From: Methylobacter sp.
GTDB taxonomy: Bacteria; Pseudomonadota; Gammaproteobacteria; Methylococcales; Methylomonadaceae
Length of the DNA: 41,842 nt
Direction of reading: 5' to 3'
NCBI GenBank assembly: GCA_026399025.1
Contig: JAPLRU010000035.1
Location: 1 to 41,842, forward strand
Shown here one piece after another: positions 8,052 to 16,714 of this stretch; the first letter of the stretch is position 1; every line of letters starts with the position of its first letter. The notes beneath the pieces were generated by a model. The model was not told the DNA's origin and searched no databases. It saw only the letters and a list, made by a program, of their open reading frames with translations. The translations under genes and the position numbers were made by a program.

Positions 8052-9857
8052 TCAATCCCCGATATTTTCAGGCGTGACTCTTAACATCTCATCGATACTG
8101 GTGATTCCCGCCGCTACCTTTTCAGCGGCGCTCAGCCGTAAGGGGCGCATGCCTTCAAGCATGGCTTGTTTTTGCAGTACGGTATTATCGCAACCGTTGA
8201 CCATGAGTTTTTTTAGCGCCGATGAGTTGCTGAATATTTCATAAATGCCGATTCTGCCCGAATAGCCGGTGTGTCTGCATTCTTTACAGCCTACCGCTTC
8301 GTAAACATGAGTAGGCGTCGCCGCTTTGTAAGGGGTGATTAATTGCGACCATTGTTGATCGTCTATGCCGACCTGCTTTTTGCACTCCCTGCATAAAACC
8401 CGCACCAAGCGTTGCGCCATCACGCCTAATAAAGTCAGCTGGATCAAATACGCCGGTACGCCGATATCCAATAAGCGAACAATCGCCGACGGCGCGTTAT
8501 TGGTATGCAAGGTGGAAAACACCAAATGCCCGGTCAGGGACGCCTGAATCGCCATTTCCGCGGTTTCCAGGTCGCGAATTTCGCCGACCATAATAATGTC
8601 GGGGTCTTGACGCATCAAGGCGCGAATGCCGCTGGCGAAGGTCAGCCCGATGCTTGATTTAACTTGCAGCTGATTAAAACTGGGCTCGATTTGCTCAATC
8701 GGATCTTCGACGGTACACAGGTTGACTTCGGAGGTGGCTAAATGTTTTAACGTTGTGTACAGCGTGGTGGTTTTTCCCGAGCCGGTCGGCCCTGTGACCA
8801 AAATGATGCCGTGCGAGTGTTGAATCAACTTGGTCCAAATCGCCTGTTCATGATTGTTAAAACCCAATTGTTTGTAATCGCGGGTCAGCACCTCGGGATC
8901 GAAGATGCGCATGACCATTTTTTCGCCGAAGGCGCTGGGTATCGTGGAAAGCCGTAACTCGATTTCTTTTTTTCCGCCGATATGGGTTTTAATGCGGCCG
9001 TCTTGCGGCAATCTTTTTTCGGCAATGTTCATTCTGCCCAGGATCTTTAACCGGCTCATGACCGGGTTCATGATCGCGGCGGGTAATTGATAAACATCAT
9101 GCAAAATGCCGTCTATCCTGAAACGCACATTGCCTTGGTTACGGCGCGGTTCAATATGAATATCGCTGGCGCGTTGATCGAACGCGTATTGCATGAGCCA
9201 GTTCACCAAGTTGACGATATGCTGGTTTTCCGCATCCAGATTGGTGATCTGGCCCAGTTCCACCAATTGTTCAAAGTTATAAATGGAATTGCCGGACTGA
9301 TTGGCGGAGTTATCGGTCGCGCCTTTTAATGATTTTGCAAACGCGTAAAACTCGCCCAAATAGCGTTTGATTTCGTCCGGATTGGCTATTACGCGGGTTA
9401 TTTGGCCCGATTGGATTTTTTTAAGATCCGCCTCCCACGACCGGATATACGGTTCCGCGGTCGCAATCACGGCTTCGTCTTTGCTGACTTTAATCGGCAG
9501 GATATTGTAATTTGCCGCGTAAGCGTGGCTGTAAATCAAGGTCACCGAAGGAATGTCGATTTTTAACGGATCGATGTAGTAATAGGGCAGGTTGACTTTT
9601 TTTGCCAGCCATTGGGTTAAGTTTTCAAGCGTTAAAGGTTTGCCGAATTGGCTGGGGTCGGTTACGCCGCATTCGACCGGAATATTAAGCGGATGCTTGG
9701 TTTTGCTGGACGGCGCTTTTCCGTAGATTCGGCATTGTTCAAGGTCGGCGCTCGAAATCATGCCGTCTTGTTGCAGCCACAGCAAGACTTGGTTAAGCGT
9801 TAGTTTCGCCTCTGGCGGCTCCTTGGAGCTAATGGATCGGTGGGGCATGGTATTCAT
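8052..9857 (-). CDS. GspE/PilB-family type II secretion / type IV pilus ATPase
   Basis: 601 residues. The N-terminal half resembles the MshEN/GspE N-domain (about 20-165). The ATPase core has an Asp box with DQRASDIHIEPRR (about 227-239), Walker A GPTGSGKT at 356-363, Walker B DPDIIMVGEIRD at about 418-429, the His box TGHLVFSTLHTNNA at about 442-455, and a zinc-binding tetracysteine motif (CRECKK ... CKECRHTGYSGR) typical of GspE and PilB. Such enzymes power pseudopilus or pilus assembly at the inner membrane. No other secretion or pilus gene is adjacent, so it works with components encoded elsewhere or is a paralog. No strong ribosome binding site is seen; the ATG nine bases downstream is an alternative start. 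Confidence 0.9.
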   Translation of the reverse strand: MNTMPHRSISSKEPPEAKLTLNQVLLWLQQDGMISSADLEQCRIYGKAPSSKTKHPLNIPVECGVTDPSQFGKPLTLENLTQWLAKKVNLPYYYIDPLKIDIPSVTLIYSHAYAANYNILPIKVSKDEAVIATAEPYIRSWEADLKKIQSGQITRVIANPDEIKRYLGEFYAFAKSLKGATDNSANQSGNSIYNFEQLVELGQITNLDAENQHIVNLVNWLMQYAFDQRASDIHIEPRRNQGNVRFRIDGILHDVYQLPAAIMNPVMSRLKILGRMNIAEKRLPQDGRIKTHIGGKKEIELRLSTIPSAFGEKMVMRIFDPEVLTRDYKQLGFNNHEQAIWTKLIQHSHGIILVTGPTGSGKTTTLYTTLKHLATSEVNLCTVEDPIEQIEPSFNQLQVKSSIGLTFASGIRALMRQDPDIIMVGEIRDLETAEMAIQASLTGHLVFSTLHTNNAPSAIVRLLDIGVPAYLIQLTLLGVMAQRLVRVLCRECKKQVGIDDQQWSQLITPYKAATPTHVYEAVGCKECRHTGYSGRIGIYEIFSNSSALKKLMVNGCDNTVLQKQAMLEGMRPLRLSAAEKVAAGITSIDEMLRVTPENIGD

Positions 9858-9916
9858 TAAGGATATGCGGATTATGTGTAATAGCCGGAGGACTCGGAGT
9901 GCGAGTTGCCTTAGCG

Positions 9917-10495
9917 CTAGTCTCGCTTGGAACGCTTCACTATATCCAAGACCGAACGCAGATTGGATTCGGGTTCAGGTAAAAGCAGGGTGATGACCAT
10001 CTCTTCAACGGCGGCGGCGATGCATAGTATCGCGGCCGCTCGAAACGGCCACGGCGGGCCGCCCAGAAACAGCACATATAAAGTTAAACCCATGGCGGCG
10101 GCGGCGATTTTAACGGCCCAGGTATGATAGCTGGTAAAACGTCCGAACTTGAAAAATCCTACAACAGCCGGTAACAGGCAACTGGCGACAATCAAACCGA
10201 CATAAAGCCGCTCTTTGCTCACCACTTCGGGCCACAACCACCAGCAGCACAGCGCTATGGTCAGGTAAGTGATGACGTCCGCCCAACTGTCGAGCGTGGC
10301 GCCGAACTGCGTCACTTGCCCGGTTAAGCGGGCGGTCATGCCGTCGAGCAGATCGGTCAGAAAAGTAATCGCCAGCAGTTCCATAAAGGCGATGCCATGA
10401 TTATGCCAGGCCAGCCACAGCAGTATCGGTGCGGCGATAAAGCGGAATCCGGTCAGCAAGTTGGGCAGCGTCAGTTTTGATGGCGTAGTGTTCAT
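9917..10495 (-). CDS. CDP-alcohol phosphatidyltransferase family membrane protein
   Basis: About 192 residues from the start at 10495, whose ATG overlaps the stop of the upstream gene (ATGA). The family signature DxxDGxxAR(x8)GxxxDxxxD is intact as DLLDGMTAR...FGATLDSWAD near residues 48-74. It has about five to six membrane helices. Members transfer a phospho-alcohol head group from CDP-activated lipid (or the reverse) at the inner membrane, as PgsA and Pss do. The genomic setting, directly after a CarS-like CTP transferase and a YbhP-like protein, suggests it uses the CDP-lipid made by the first gene. The acceptor cannot be read from sequence. A start 16 codons further upstream is open but lies inside the preceding gene. 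Confidence 0.85.
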   Translation of the reverse strand: MNTTPSKLTLPNLLTGFRFIAAPILLWLAWHNHGIAFMELLAITFLTDLLDGMTARLTGQVTQFGATLDSWADVITYLTIALCCWWLWPEVVSKERLYVGLIVASCLLPAVVGFFKFGRFTSYHTWAVKIAAAAMGLTLYVLFLGGPPWPFRAAAILCIAAAVEEMVITLLLPEPESNLRSVLDIVKRSKRD

Positions 10496-11238
10496 AAGGC
10501 AAACAAGGCGGTCAACGGCGCATGGTCCGAAAGCGTATGCCACGGGGCATGGGCCAAGCGGTCGCAGGATAGCGGAATTAAACCGCGGTAATAAATTCTA
10601 TCCATCGGCAGGAGCGGCAACCAGGACGGAAAACTTCGCGCATAACGGCCATGGGTTTCTCGGAAAATTTCCTGTAAGCCTAAATGGTCATGGAACAGCC
10701 GATCGGCTTGGCCCAGCCAATCGTTAAAATCACCGGCAATAATCAGCGGGGCGTCGGGCGGTACATGGCTGTCGATATGGGCGGATAATTTGCTTATTTG
10801 CAGGCGGCGCTCCTTGCCGAGCAGGCCGAAATGTATGCATACGATATGCAGTTGCTTTTCAGGCAGTCGAATAACGCCGTGCAATAAGCTGCGGCTGGCC
10901 CAGGGAAACGGCGACACATTAATGTTTTCCCAGTGCTCGAAAGGATGCTTGCTCAGGATGGCATTGCCGTGATGGCCGGCATTGTAAACCGCGTTTTTGC
11001 CGTAAGCGTGGAACGGCCAGACATTTTCCGCAAGAAATTCAAGTTGGGATAACACCGGCCAGTCGGGGATTTTTTGCTGATGTCGGCGGTGTTCGCCTTG
11101 CATTTCCTGCAAGAACATCAAATCGGCGTCGGCGGCTATCAATGCCTCGCGAATTTGATGCAGCACAAACTGCCGGTTGCCGGCATTAAAACCTTTATGG
11201 ACATTGTAGGTGAGTACTCGTAATCCTTTTTTGCACAT
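10492..11238 (-). CDS. endonuclease/exonuclease/phosphatase family protein, YbhP-like
   Basis: About 248 residues from ATG 11238. It matches E. coli YbhP along its length by eye: VLTYNVHKGF at the start, LMFLQEMQGEHR (metal-binding Glu), AYGKNAVYNAGHHGNAILSKHPFEHWEN, IVCIHFGLLGKERR, IIAGDFNDW (active-site Asp-Asn) and the final WHTLSDHAPL with the catalytic Asp-His pair. The fold is that of DNase I-like and inositol-phosphatase-like enzymes. In E. coli the gene sits beside cardiolipin synthase ClsB; here it sits between two lipid genes, so a phospholipid-related phosphodiesterase role is plausible. A start at 11310 is also open but would overlap the upstream gene by 52 bp. Confidence 0.85.
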   Translation of the reverse strand: MCKKGLRVLTYNVHKGFNAGNRQFVLHQIREALIAADADLMFLQEMQGEHRRHQQKIPDWPVLSQLEFLAENVWPFHAYGKNAVYNAGHHGNAILSKHPFEHWENINVSPFPWASRSLLHGVIRLPEKQLHIVCIHFGLLGKERRLQISKLSAHIDSHVPPDAPLIIAGDFNDWLGQADRLFHDHLGLQEIFRETHGRYARSFPSWLPLLPMDRIYYRGLIPLSCDRLAHAPWHTLSDHAPLTALFAL

Positions 11239-11258
11239 AGATGTTTTTGCTAAGCGTT

Positions 11259-11762
11259 CTAATAAGGCCGTTGGCGAAGATGCAATCGATAAAGAACCGG
11301 CGAAATCCATTCTTCAATCAGGAAGAAAAGCGTGACCGCCAGGACGATGTCGATCAGGCTCAGCGCCAGCGGTTGTTTTAACACTAATACCGGTAATAAC
11401 GATTCCGGCAGGGTATCGAGACCTCGCGCCCGGCTGCTTTCAACGCAACCTGTCCGGCGTTTGATAAAGCTGGTCAGCAAGTCTCCGGTCATGGCTAAGG
11501 CGCCGAATAACAGACCGGTCAAAACATCGAGGCCGCTTAAAAGCGCTGCTGTCAGGGTAAAAAAAATAGCGGAACACAAGCCCCGCCACGTTTTGCTGTC
11601 GCCGAGCAAACGTCTGCCATCGCGCAGTTTTACCCCATTATCCACCGGCCATGCCCAACGTTTGCCCAGCAGATTATTGACCAGCACCGGCGCGCCGTTT
11701 GCAATAACCAGCAATGCGATAGCTTGAAGCAGGCAGGATAGACATAACGACAACGCAGTCAT
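11259..11762 (-). CDS. CarS-like CDP-archaeol synthase family protein (DUF46)
   Basis: 167 residues and about five membrane helices. The sequence carries the CarS/DUF46 pattern: ANGAPVLVNNLLG near residue 22, then PVDNGVKLRDGRRLLGDSKTWRG near 39-61, and a cytoplasmic loop with FIKRRTG...SSRARGLDTLPESLLP. Archaeal CarS transfers CMP from CTP to unsaturated archaetidic acid; bacterial relatives probably make a CDP-lipid. It is the first gene of a tight three-gene set with the YbhP-like protein and the CDP-alcohol phosphatidyltransferase. The combination suggests a complete CDP-lipid-dependent route alongside the standard CdsA pathway. Function in bacteria is inference from the family and neighbours. 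Confidence 0.8.
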   Translation of the reverse strand: MTALSLCLSCLLQAIALLVIANGAPVLVNNLLGKRWAWPVDNGVKLRDGRRLLGDSKTWRGLCSAIFFTLTAALLSGLDVLTGLLFGALAMTGDLLTSFIKRRTGCVESSRARGLDTLPESLLPVLVLKQPLALSLIDIVLAVTLFFLIEEWISPVLYRLHLRQRPY

Positions 11763-11880
11763 AGTGGAAACCTCGATTGTGCAAAATAACCGGTCTTATT
11801 TGATCATAGTTAGCGGGCACTGTCGATTCAGAGTAAGGGCGGTTTCGCCAGCGCTTGAGCGCGTAAAACAGGCTGCTTAA

Positions 11881-11907
11881 AAATGCTGTAAAATGCTGTA
11901 AAATGCC
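11881..11907. repeat. tandem repeat of AAATGCTGTA
   Basis: AAATGCTGTA occurs twice in direct tandem (11881-11890 and 11891-11900), followed by a partial third copy AAATGCC. It lies about 45 bp before the Trm112-family gene, in its probable promoter region, and may be slippage-prone. Confidence 0.6.
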
Positions 11908-11948
11908 ACACGCAAAAACCTTTGCCCTATAAATATTACGAGAAAACC

Positions 11949-12143
11949 ATGATAGATAAAAAACTGCTTGATATTCTGGCTTGTCCTTTATGCAAAAGCC
12001 CGTTGATTTACGACAAGTCTAAGCAGGAACTTATCTGCAAAGCCGACCGTATCGCTTTCCCTATCCGCGACGATATTCCCGTTATGCTGGAAGATGAAGC
12101 GCGCGAATTAACCAATGACGAAATCGACGCATTAAGAAAATGA
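11949..12143 (+). CDS. ycaR: Trm112-family protein (YcaR-like)
   Basis: 64 residues from ATG 11949 (GAG about eight bases upstream). [22 protein letters not shown], a two-cysteine knuckle, followed by [29 protein letters not shown], is the standard small bacterial Trm112/YcaR protein. In eukaryotes Trm112 activates methyltransferases; the bacterial role is unsettled. Its stop overlaps the kdsB start (ATGA), an arrangement conserved in many proteobacteria. An ATG nine codons upstream is open, but the conserved family N-terminus begins at MIDKKLL. Confidence 0.9.
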   Translation: MIDKKLLDILACPLCKSPLIYDKSKQELICKADRIAFPIRDDIPVMLEDEARELTNDEIDALRK

Positions 12144-12910
12144 GCGTGCGTTTTAAAGTCGTTATTCCGGCAAGATACGGCTCGACAAGATTGCCGGGTA
12201 AACCGTTGCTGAACATCGCAGGCAAGCCAATGATTGCGCATGTTTGCGAACGCGCGCAAGAAGCCGATGCTGACCAGATTGTTGTCGCCACCGACGATGA
12301 GCGGATTTTTCAGGCTGTCAGCGATTTAGGCATAACAGCGGTGATGACCCGCGCCGACCACCAAAGCGGCACCGAAAGAATCGCCGAGGTGGCGAGGTTG
12401 TGCGGGTGGGCCGCTGACGACATCATCGTTAATCTGCAAGGCGATGAACCGCTGATTCCGCCCGCCTATATTCGCGAGACCGCTATCGCCTTAGCCGGTC
12501 AGCAGCAGGCGGGCATAGCGACACTGGCCGCTCGAATCACCGATCCCGAAGAAATCTTCAATCCCAACGCCGTCAAAGTGGTGTTGAACCGCGCCGGTTA
12601 TGCGCTTTATTTTAGCCGCGCGCCGATTCCTTGGGACCGGGATGGTTTTACCCGGTCGGGCGGCACGCCTTCCGGCAAACAGCCTTATCTCAGGCATATC
12701 GGCATGTATGCATATACGGTCGGTTTTTTAAACCGTTATTGCCTCTGGGACGCATCAAGGCTTGAGTCGGTCGAATCTTTGGAGCAGCTGAGAATTCTTT
12801 GGTACGGCGAAGCTATTCGAGTGCATATCGTCGATAAAACCCCGGCTGCCGGTGTCGATACGCAAGAGGATTTGCTCCGCGTAGAACAGGTATTACGCTT
12901 GGATCATTAG
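12140..12910 (+). CDS. kdsB: 3-deoxy-manno-octulosonate cytidylyltransferase
   Basis: 256 residues, the normal length of KdsB. It activates Kdo with CTP to CMP-Kdo in the cytoplasm for lipopolysaccharide inner-core synthesis. Motifs: [17 protein letters not shown] (nucleotide binding, residues about 8-24), [36 protein letters not shown] and [13 protein letters not shown], with [11 protein letters not shown] at the C-terminus. It is translationally coupled to the Trm112-family gene. It indicates an LPS-bearing Gram-negative cell. Confidence 0.97.
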   Translation: MSVRFKVVIPARYGSTRLPGKPLLNIAGKPMIAHVCERAQEADADQIVVATDDERIFQAVSDLGITAVMTRADHQSGTERIAEVARLCGWAADDIIVNLQGDEPLIPPAYIRETAIALAGQQQAGIATLAARITDPEEIFNPNAVKVVLNRAGYALYFSRAPIPWDRDGFTRSGGTPSGKQPYLRHIGMYAYTVGFLNRYCLWDASRLESVESLEQLRILWYGEAIRVHIVDKTPAAGVDTQEDLLRVEQVLRLDH

Positions 12911-13155
12911 CTGTCCGGGTACTGTTTTCATTTATAACGCGGTCGGAATAAGCCCTGTGTAACGACTCGGCTATCAAAAAAATGGAACGCAGATAAGCGA
13001 TAAACGGATTTTTCCGGAATCCTTCAAAAAATCTTAATCTGCGTTTTAGTGTTCGACCTACAGGGCTGTTTCAATTTGACATAGCCTATTAATAACAGTA
13101 CTTTGGGCAACATTTTTTAACTTTCACTTAAACATCGGTTTTTCAAGAGCTGTCA
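12911..13155. other. intergenic region with hairpin repeat and candidate promoter
   Basis: AACGCAGAT at 12986-12994 pairs with ATCTGCGTT at 13037-13045, with a small CGGATTTTTCCG hairpin inside; this looks like a dispersed palindromic repeat and may also end the kdsB transcript. TTGACA at 13076-13081 is a perfect -35 box, but only a weak -10 (TACTTT, 17 bases later) follows; it could drive the aminotransferase gene. Confidence 0.45.
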
Positions 13156-14340
13156 ATGGAACAATTTCATAGAATAAGTCGTTTACCTCCCTACGTTTTT
13201 AATATTGTTAATGACTTAAAAGCCAAGGCCCGAGCGGCGGGAGAAGATATTATCGACTTCGGCATGGGCAATCCCGATCAGGCCACGCCCGATCACATCG
13301 TCAATAAGTTGATTGAATCGACCAAACGCCCCGATACCCATCGTTATTCCGTTTCCAAAGGCATACCCCGATTAAGAAAAGCCATTTGCACCTGGTATAA
13401 AAACCGCTTCGATGTCGATTTGGACCCGGAAACGGAAGCCATTGTCACCATAGGCTCAAAAGAAGGTTTGGCGCATTTGGCTCTGGCAACGTTAGGGCCG
13501 GGCGATGTAGTGCTGGTGCCTAATCCGGCTTATCCGATTCATCCATACGGCGTGGTGATTGCGGGCGCCGATCTGAGGCATGTGCCGATGATTCCGGGCG
13601 GCGATTTCTTCGAGGAACTGCAAAAAGCCATTATCGATTCCTGGCCCAAGCCGAAAATGTTGATTCTTAATTTTCCGGGCAATCCGACCAGTCAGTGCGT
13701 GGAGCTGGATTTTTTCGAAAAAATTATCGCCGTGGCTAAAGAACACAATATCTGGGTGGTACAGGATATTGCCTATGCTGACATTGTTTTCGACGGTTAC
13801 AAAGCGCCGTCGATTCTTCAAGTCGAAGGCGCAAAAGACATCGCGGTCGAGTTTTTCTCGCTGTCGAAAAGTTACAACATGCCGGGCTGGCGCGTGGGCT
13901 TTATGTGCGGCAATAAAGAGCTGGTTGCGGCTTTGGCGCGCATTAAATCCTACCTGGATTACGGTACTTTTACGCCGATTCAGATTGCCGCGATTGCCGC
14001 TTTGGAAGGCCCGCAGGAATGTGTTGCCGAAATCGCCGAGATGTACCGGAAAAGACGCGATGTGCTGTGCGACGGCTTAGCCTCAGCAGGCTGGCCGGTG
14101 GAAAAGCCGAAAGCCACCATGTTTGTTTGGGCGCGTATTCCTGATGCGTATCAGCATATGGGCTCGCTTGAGTTTTCCAAAAAACTGTTGGCAGAGGCTA
14201 AGGTTGCGGTGTCGCCGGGTATTGGTTTCGGTCAGCATGGCGACGATCATGTCAGGTTCGGTTTGATCGAGAATGAACACCGGACCCGCCAAGCGGTTCG
14301 CGGCATACGCAATATGATGAAGAAAGACAAAGTCATATAA
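13156..14340 (+). CDS. alaC: PLP-dependent aminotransferase, AlaC-like (alanine transaminase)
   Basis: 394 residues, fold-type I aminotransferase of the AlaC/YfdZ and LL-diaminopimelate aminotransferase group. Features: [14 protein letters not shown] near 35-48, [16 protein letters not shown] substrate region, NFPGNPTSQ at about 172-180, and the PLP lysine Lys238 in [26 protein letters not shown] carries the carboxylate-binding Arg near the end. AlaC makes alanine from pyruvate using glutamate. The gene lies upstream of hom and thrC, an order common in gammaproteobacteria. AAGAGC precedes ATG 13156. A diaminopimelate or other amino-acid specificity cannot be excluded by eye. Confidence 0.88.
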   Translation: MEQFHRISRLPPYVFNIVNDLKAKARAAGEDIIDFGMGNPDQATPDHIVNKLIESTKRPDTHRYSVSKGIPRLRKAICTWYKNRFDVDLDPETEAIVTIGSKEGLAHLALATLGPGDVVLVPNPAYPIHPYGVVIAGADLRHVPMIPGGDFFEELQKAIIDSWPKPKMLILNFPGNPTSQCVELDFFEKIIAVAKEHNIWVVQDIAYADIVFDGYKAPSILQVEGAKDIAVEFFSLSKSYNMPGWRVGFMCGNKELVAALARIKSYLDYGTFTPIQIAAIAALEGPQECVAEIAEMYRKRRDVLCDGLASAGWPVEKPKATMFVWARIPDAYQHMGSLEFSKKLLAEAKVAVSPGIGFGQHGDDHVRFGLIENEHRTRQAVRGIRNMMKKDKVI

Positions 14341-14392
14341 TAATCGGCGTCTTAACTTAAACGCTGCTCCTCTTATGCTCTATGGAGAAATC

Positions 14393-14644
14393 ATGGAAAC
14401 AAATGAAATTTATGAATATATTGGAGAACTTGCGATTGCCTTGTACTCCAAAAAAATACAAATAAGCCTTTCCTCATTGAATCAAATACTTCAAGACAAA
14501 GGAAGTGAATACGGGAGTAATCGTGGGCTTGCAAGTGGTGTTGCAGCCGCTTATCGATTTTGGGAAAAGAAAGACCCAGTTATTCATCACGCGATTGCAT
14601 ACACATATACAGACAGATCTGGTGAATTGCCTTGGGATAAATAA
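14393..14644 (+). CDS. small hypothetical protein, 83 residues
   Basis: Starts at ATG 14393, six bases after GGAGA; a start six codons earlier has no such signal. The protein is hydrophilic and helical, with no signal peptide or cysteines, and ends with AYTYTDRSGELPWDK. I do not recognise a family. Its AT-rich composition differs from alaC and hom on either side, which suggests it was acquired. It sits between alaC and the segment that appears to have been inserted before hom. Confidence 0.6.
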   Translation: METNEIYEYIGELAIALYSKKIQISLSSLNQILQDKGSEYGSNRGLASGVAAAYRFWEKKDPVIHHAIAYTYTDRSGELPWDK

Positions 14645-14719
14645 AATTCACATAACATACTTAGTAGTTAGTGCGAAGGGTAGATTGAGCTTGTGAATCC
14701 CTAGCTTGGGAACCAGCCC

Positions 14720-14752
14720 AACGATAATATTTTTTAACTGGAGTTTGATTTG
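14720..14752 (+). repeat. upstream copy of the hom leader
   Basis: A 33-bp stretch nearly identical to the sequence immediately before and including the hom start codon at 15364-15397: both run AACGATAATA, then TTAACTGGAGTTTGATTTG, including the GGAG ribosome binding site and TTG. Only two or three positions differ. No reading frame follows this copy. Confidence 0.8.
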
Positions 14753-14756
14753 CTAT

Positions 14757-14970
14757 CGTTCCCACGCTCCGGCGCTCATCTTTATACACATCTCTATGTA
14801 GGCCGGAATAAGCCGGTCCGCGCTTTAGCGCAGGACCGGCGTTTCCGGCATCCCGAGGCTTGGGAGTGCCGGAAACGCCCACCCTGGCTATCGCCGGGCG
14901 GGCTTATTCCGGCCTACGTTCTGTCTTGAACAGACTTGTGTATAAATACGAGCGCTCCGGCGTGGGAACG
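14757..14970. repeat. composite palindromic repeat element, about 214 bp
   Basis: The outer arms begin CGTTCCCACGC at 14757 and end with its complement at 14970, and remain mostly complementary over about 34 bp. Inside them GTAGGCCGGAATAAGCC (14798-14814) is perfectly inverted at 14901-14917. Further inside are two more hairpins, CCGGTCC/GGACCGG around the loop at 14813-14839 and GCGTTTCCGGCA/TGCCGGAAACGC to about 14878. The whole unit could fold into one long branched cruciform. No reading frame is present. Confidence 0.75.
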
Positions 14971-15075
14971 CAGTGAGGGACGCTCCTGCGTCCCGTACCG
15001 CTAGAGCGGTACTTCGGCAACGATGTCGCTTTATTTACTTCGGACTTTATATTTAAAGTTAATTCAGGGGTTAAT

Positions 15076-15318
15076 ATGTCAGACAATGTAGAAACTATAG
15101 CTTTAGAACATTTACGCCATATTCGTAGCAGAGTTGACCAAATAGCCGATGATATGTCCGATCTTAAGCATCGCATGTCCAGTCTTGAGTTAGCCACGGT
15201 TTCAGTTAAGCATGAAGTTGCTCATGGTGATGAAACCGATGCAAGGCAACAAATAACGCTCGACAAAATTATCGATCGCATTCAGCGCATAGAAAAAAGA
15301 CTGGAGCTTATTAGTTAA
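15076..15318 (+). CDS. small coiled-coil protein, conserved hypothetical
   Basis: 80 residues starting at ATG 15076, four bases after AGGGG. The sequence is almost entirely amphipathic helix with heptad pattern (LEHLRHIRSRVDQIADDMSDLKHRMSSLELATVSVKHEV, then LDKIIDRIQRIEKRLELIS). Proteins of this look are widespread small genes of unknown function in proteobacteria. It lies inside the segment bounded by the two copies of the hom leader, so it may be cargo of an insertion. Confidence 0.7.
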   Translation: MSDNVETIALEHLRHIRSRVDQIADDMSDLKHRMSSLELATVSVKHEVAHGDETDARQQITLDKIIDRIQRIEKRLELIS

Positions 15319-15363
15319 GTGGTGTGTTTTCATTGTTCCCATACTTGGCGTTTTAAGCGAAGG

Positions 15364-15397
15364 AACGATAATAATTTATTAACTGGAGTTTGATTTG
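15364..15397 (+). repeat. hom leader, downstream copy with ribosome binding site
   Basis: The functional copy of the duplicated leader. GGAG at 15385-15388 stands six bases before the TTG start codon of hom at 15395-15397. Confidence 0.75.
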
Positions 15398-16705
15398 AAA
15401 CCGGTAAAAGTAGGTATATTAGGATTAGGTACTGTCGGTGGCGGCACCGTCAATGTGTTGAAGCGAAACGCGGCGGAAATCGCCCGCCGGGCAGGGCGGG
15501 AAATTATCATCACCCGTGCTTCGGCCAAGGATTTAAACAAACAGCGCATCTGCGACACGCAAGGCATCGCTTTAACGACCGATCCTTTCGAAATCATTGA
15601 TGATCCCGAAATTGAAATTATTTTGGAACTGATCGGCGGGGCAGGGCAGGTCAAAGACATGGTGTTAAAAGCCATAGCAAACGGCAAGCATGTCGTTACC
15701 GCCAACAAGTCGCTGATTGCGTTGCACGGCAATGAGATTTTCGCCAAAGCCGGCGAAAAAGGCGTCATCGTCGCGTTTGAAGCCGCTGTTGCTGGCGGCA
15801 TTCCGATTATCAAAGCCATCCGCGAAGGTTTAAGCGGCAATCAAATCGAATGGTTGGCGGGTATCATCAACGGCACAGGCAACTTCATCCTGACCGAAAT
15901 GCGCGACAAAGGCCGCGATTTTGCCGATGTATTGGCCGAAGCGCAAGCTCTGGGCTACGCGGAAGCCGATCCTACTTTCGATGTGGAAGGCATCGATGCC
16001 GGTCATAAATTAACCATTCTGGCTTCGATTGCTTTCGGTATTCCGTTGCAATTCGACAAGGTGTTTACCGAAGGCATTACCAAAATCACCCGCACCGACG
16101 TCGAGTACGCAGAGCAACTGGGTTACCGTATTAAGCATTTGGGCATCGCCCGCAAAACGCCGGAAGGTATCGAATTAAGAGTGCATCCGACCTTGATCCC
16201 CGAGCGTCGCTTGATTGCCAATGTCAATGGCGTGATGAATGCCGTTCTGGTCAAAGGCGATGCGGTCGGCCCAACGCTTTATTACGGTGCCGGAGCCGGA
16301 GCCGAACCTACCGCATCTTCCGTCGTCGCCGATGTGATCGATGTGGTCAGAGCCTTAACCAGCGATCCTGAAAACCGCGTGCCGCATTTAGCTTTTCAAG
16401 CCGATGCGATAGCCGATATCCCGGTTTTGTCTGCGGATATGTTCCGGACAGCTTATTATTTGCGGCTTAATGCCGAAGATAAACCGGGTGTTTTGGCGGA
16501 AGTGACCCGGATTCTGGCCGAGCATCAAATCAGCATCGAAGCCATCAGCCAAAAAGTGCCGCTGCATAATGAAACGTCGGTACCGATTATCATGCTGACT
16601 CAGGTCACGCTGGAAAAAGAAATGAACGCGGCTATCGCTGAAATCGAAGCGTTAACAACCGTCAGCGGTAAAGTCAACCGCATCCGTTTGGAAACTTTAG
16701 GATAA
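15395..16705 (+). CDS. hom: homoserine dehydrogenase
   Basis: 436 residues, monofunctional enzyme reducing aspartate semialdehyde to homoserine for threonine and methionine. The N-terminal NAD(P) domain shows KVGILGLGTVGGGTVNVL at residues 4-21. The catalytic region has VVTANKSLIALHG, FEAAVAGGIPIIKAIREGLSGNQIEWLAGIINGTGNFIL and AEADPTFDVEGIDAGHKLTILASIAFG. The last 85 residues are an ACT domain (YYLRLNAEDKPGVLAEVTRILAEHQISIEAI), usually giving feedback inhibition by threonine. Translation starts at TTG, forced by the leader and the length. It is followed after 9 bp by thrC. Confidence 0.97.
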   Translation: MKPVKVGILGLGTVGGGTVNVLKRNAAEIARRAGREIIITRASAKDLNKQRICDTQGIALTTDPFEIIDDPEIEIILELIGGAGQVKDMVLKAIANGKHVVTANKSLIALHGNEIFAKAGEKGVIVAFEAAVAGGIPIIKAIREGLSGNQIEWLAGIINGTGNFILTEMRDKGRDFADVLAEAQALGYAEADPTFDVEGIDAGHKLTILASIAFGIPLQFDKVFTEGITKITRTDVEYAEQLGYRIKHLGIARKTPEGIELRVHPTLIPERRLIANVNGVMNAVLVKGDAVGPTLYYGAGAGAEPTASSVVADVIDVVRALTSDPENRVPHLAFQADAIADIPVLSADMFRTAYYLRLNAEDKPGVLAEVTRILAEHQISIEAISQKVPLHNETSVPIIMLTQVTLEKEMNAAIAEIEALTTVSGKVNRIRLETLG

Positions 16706-16714
16706 ATAAAAAAC

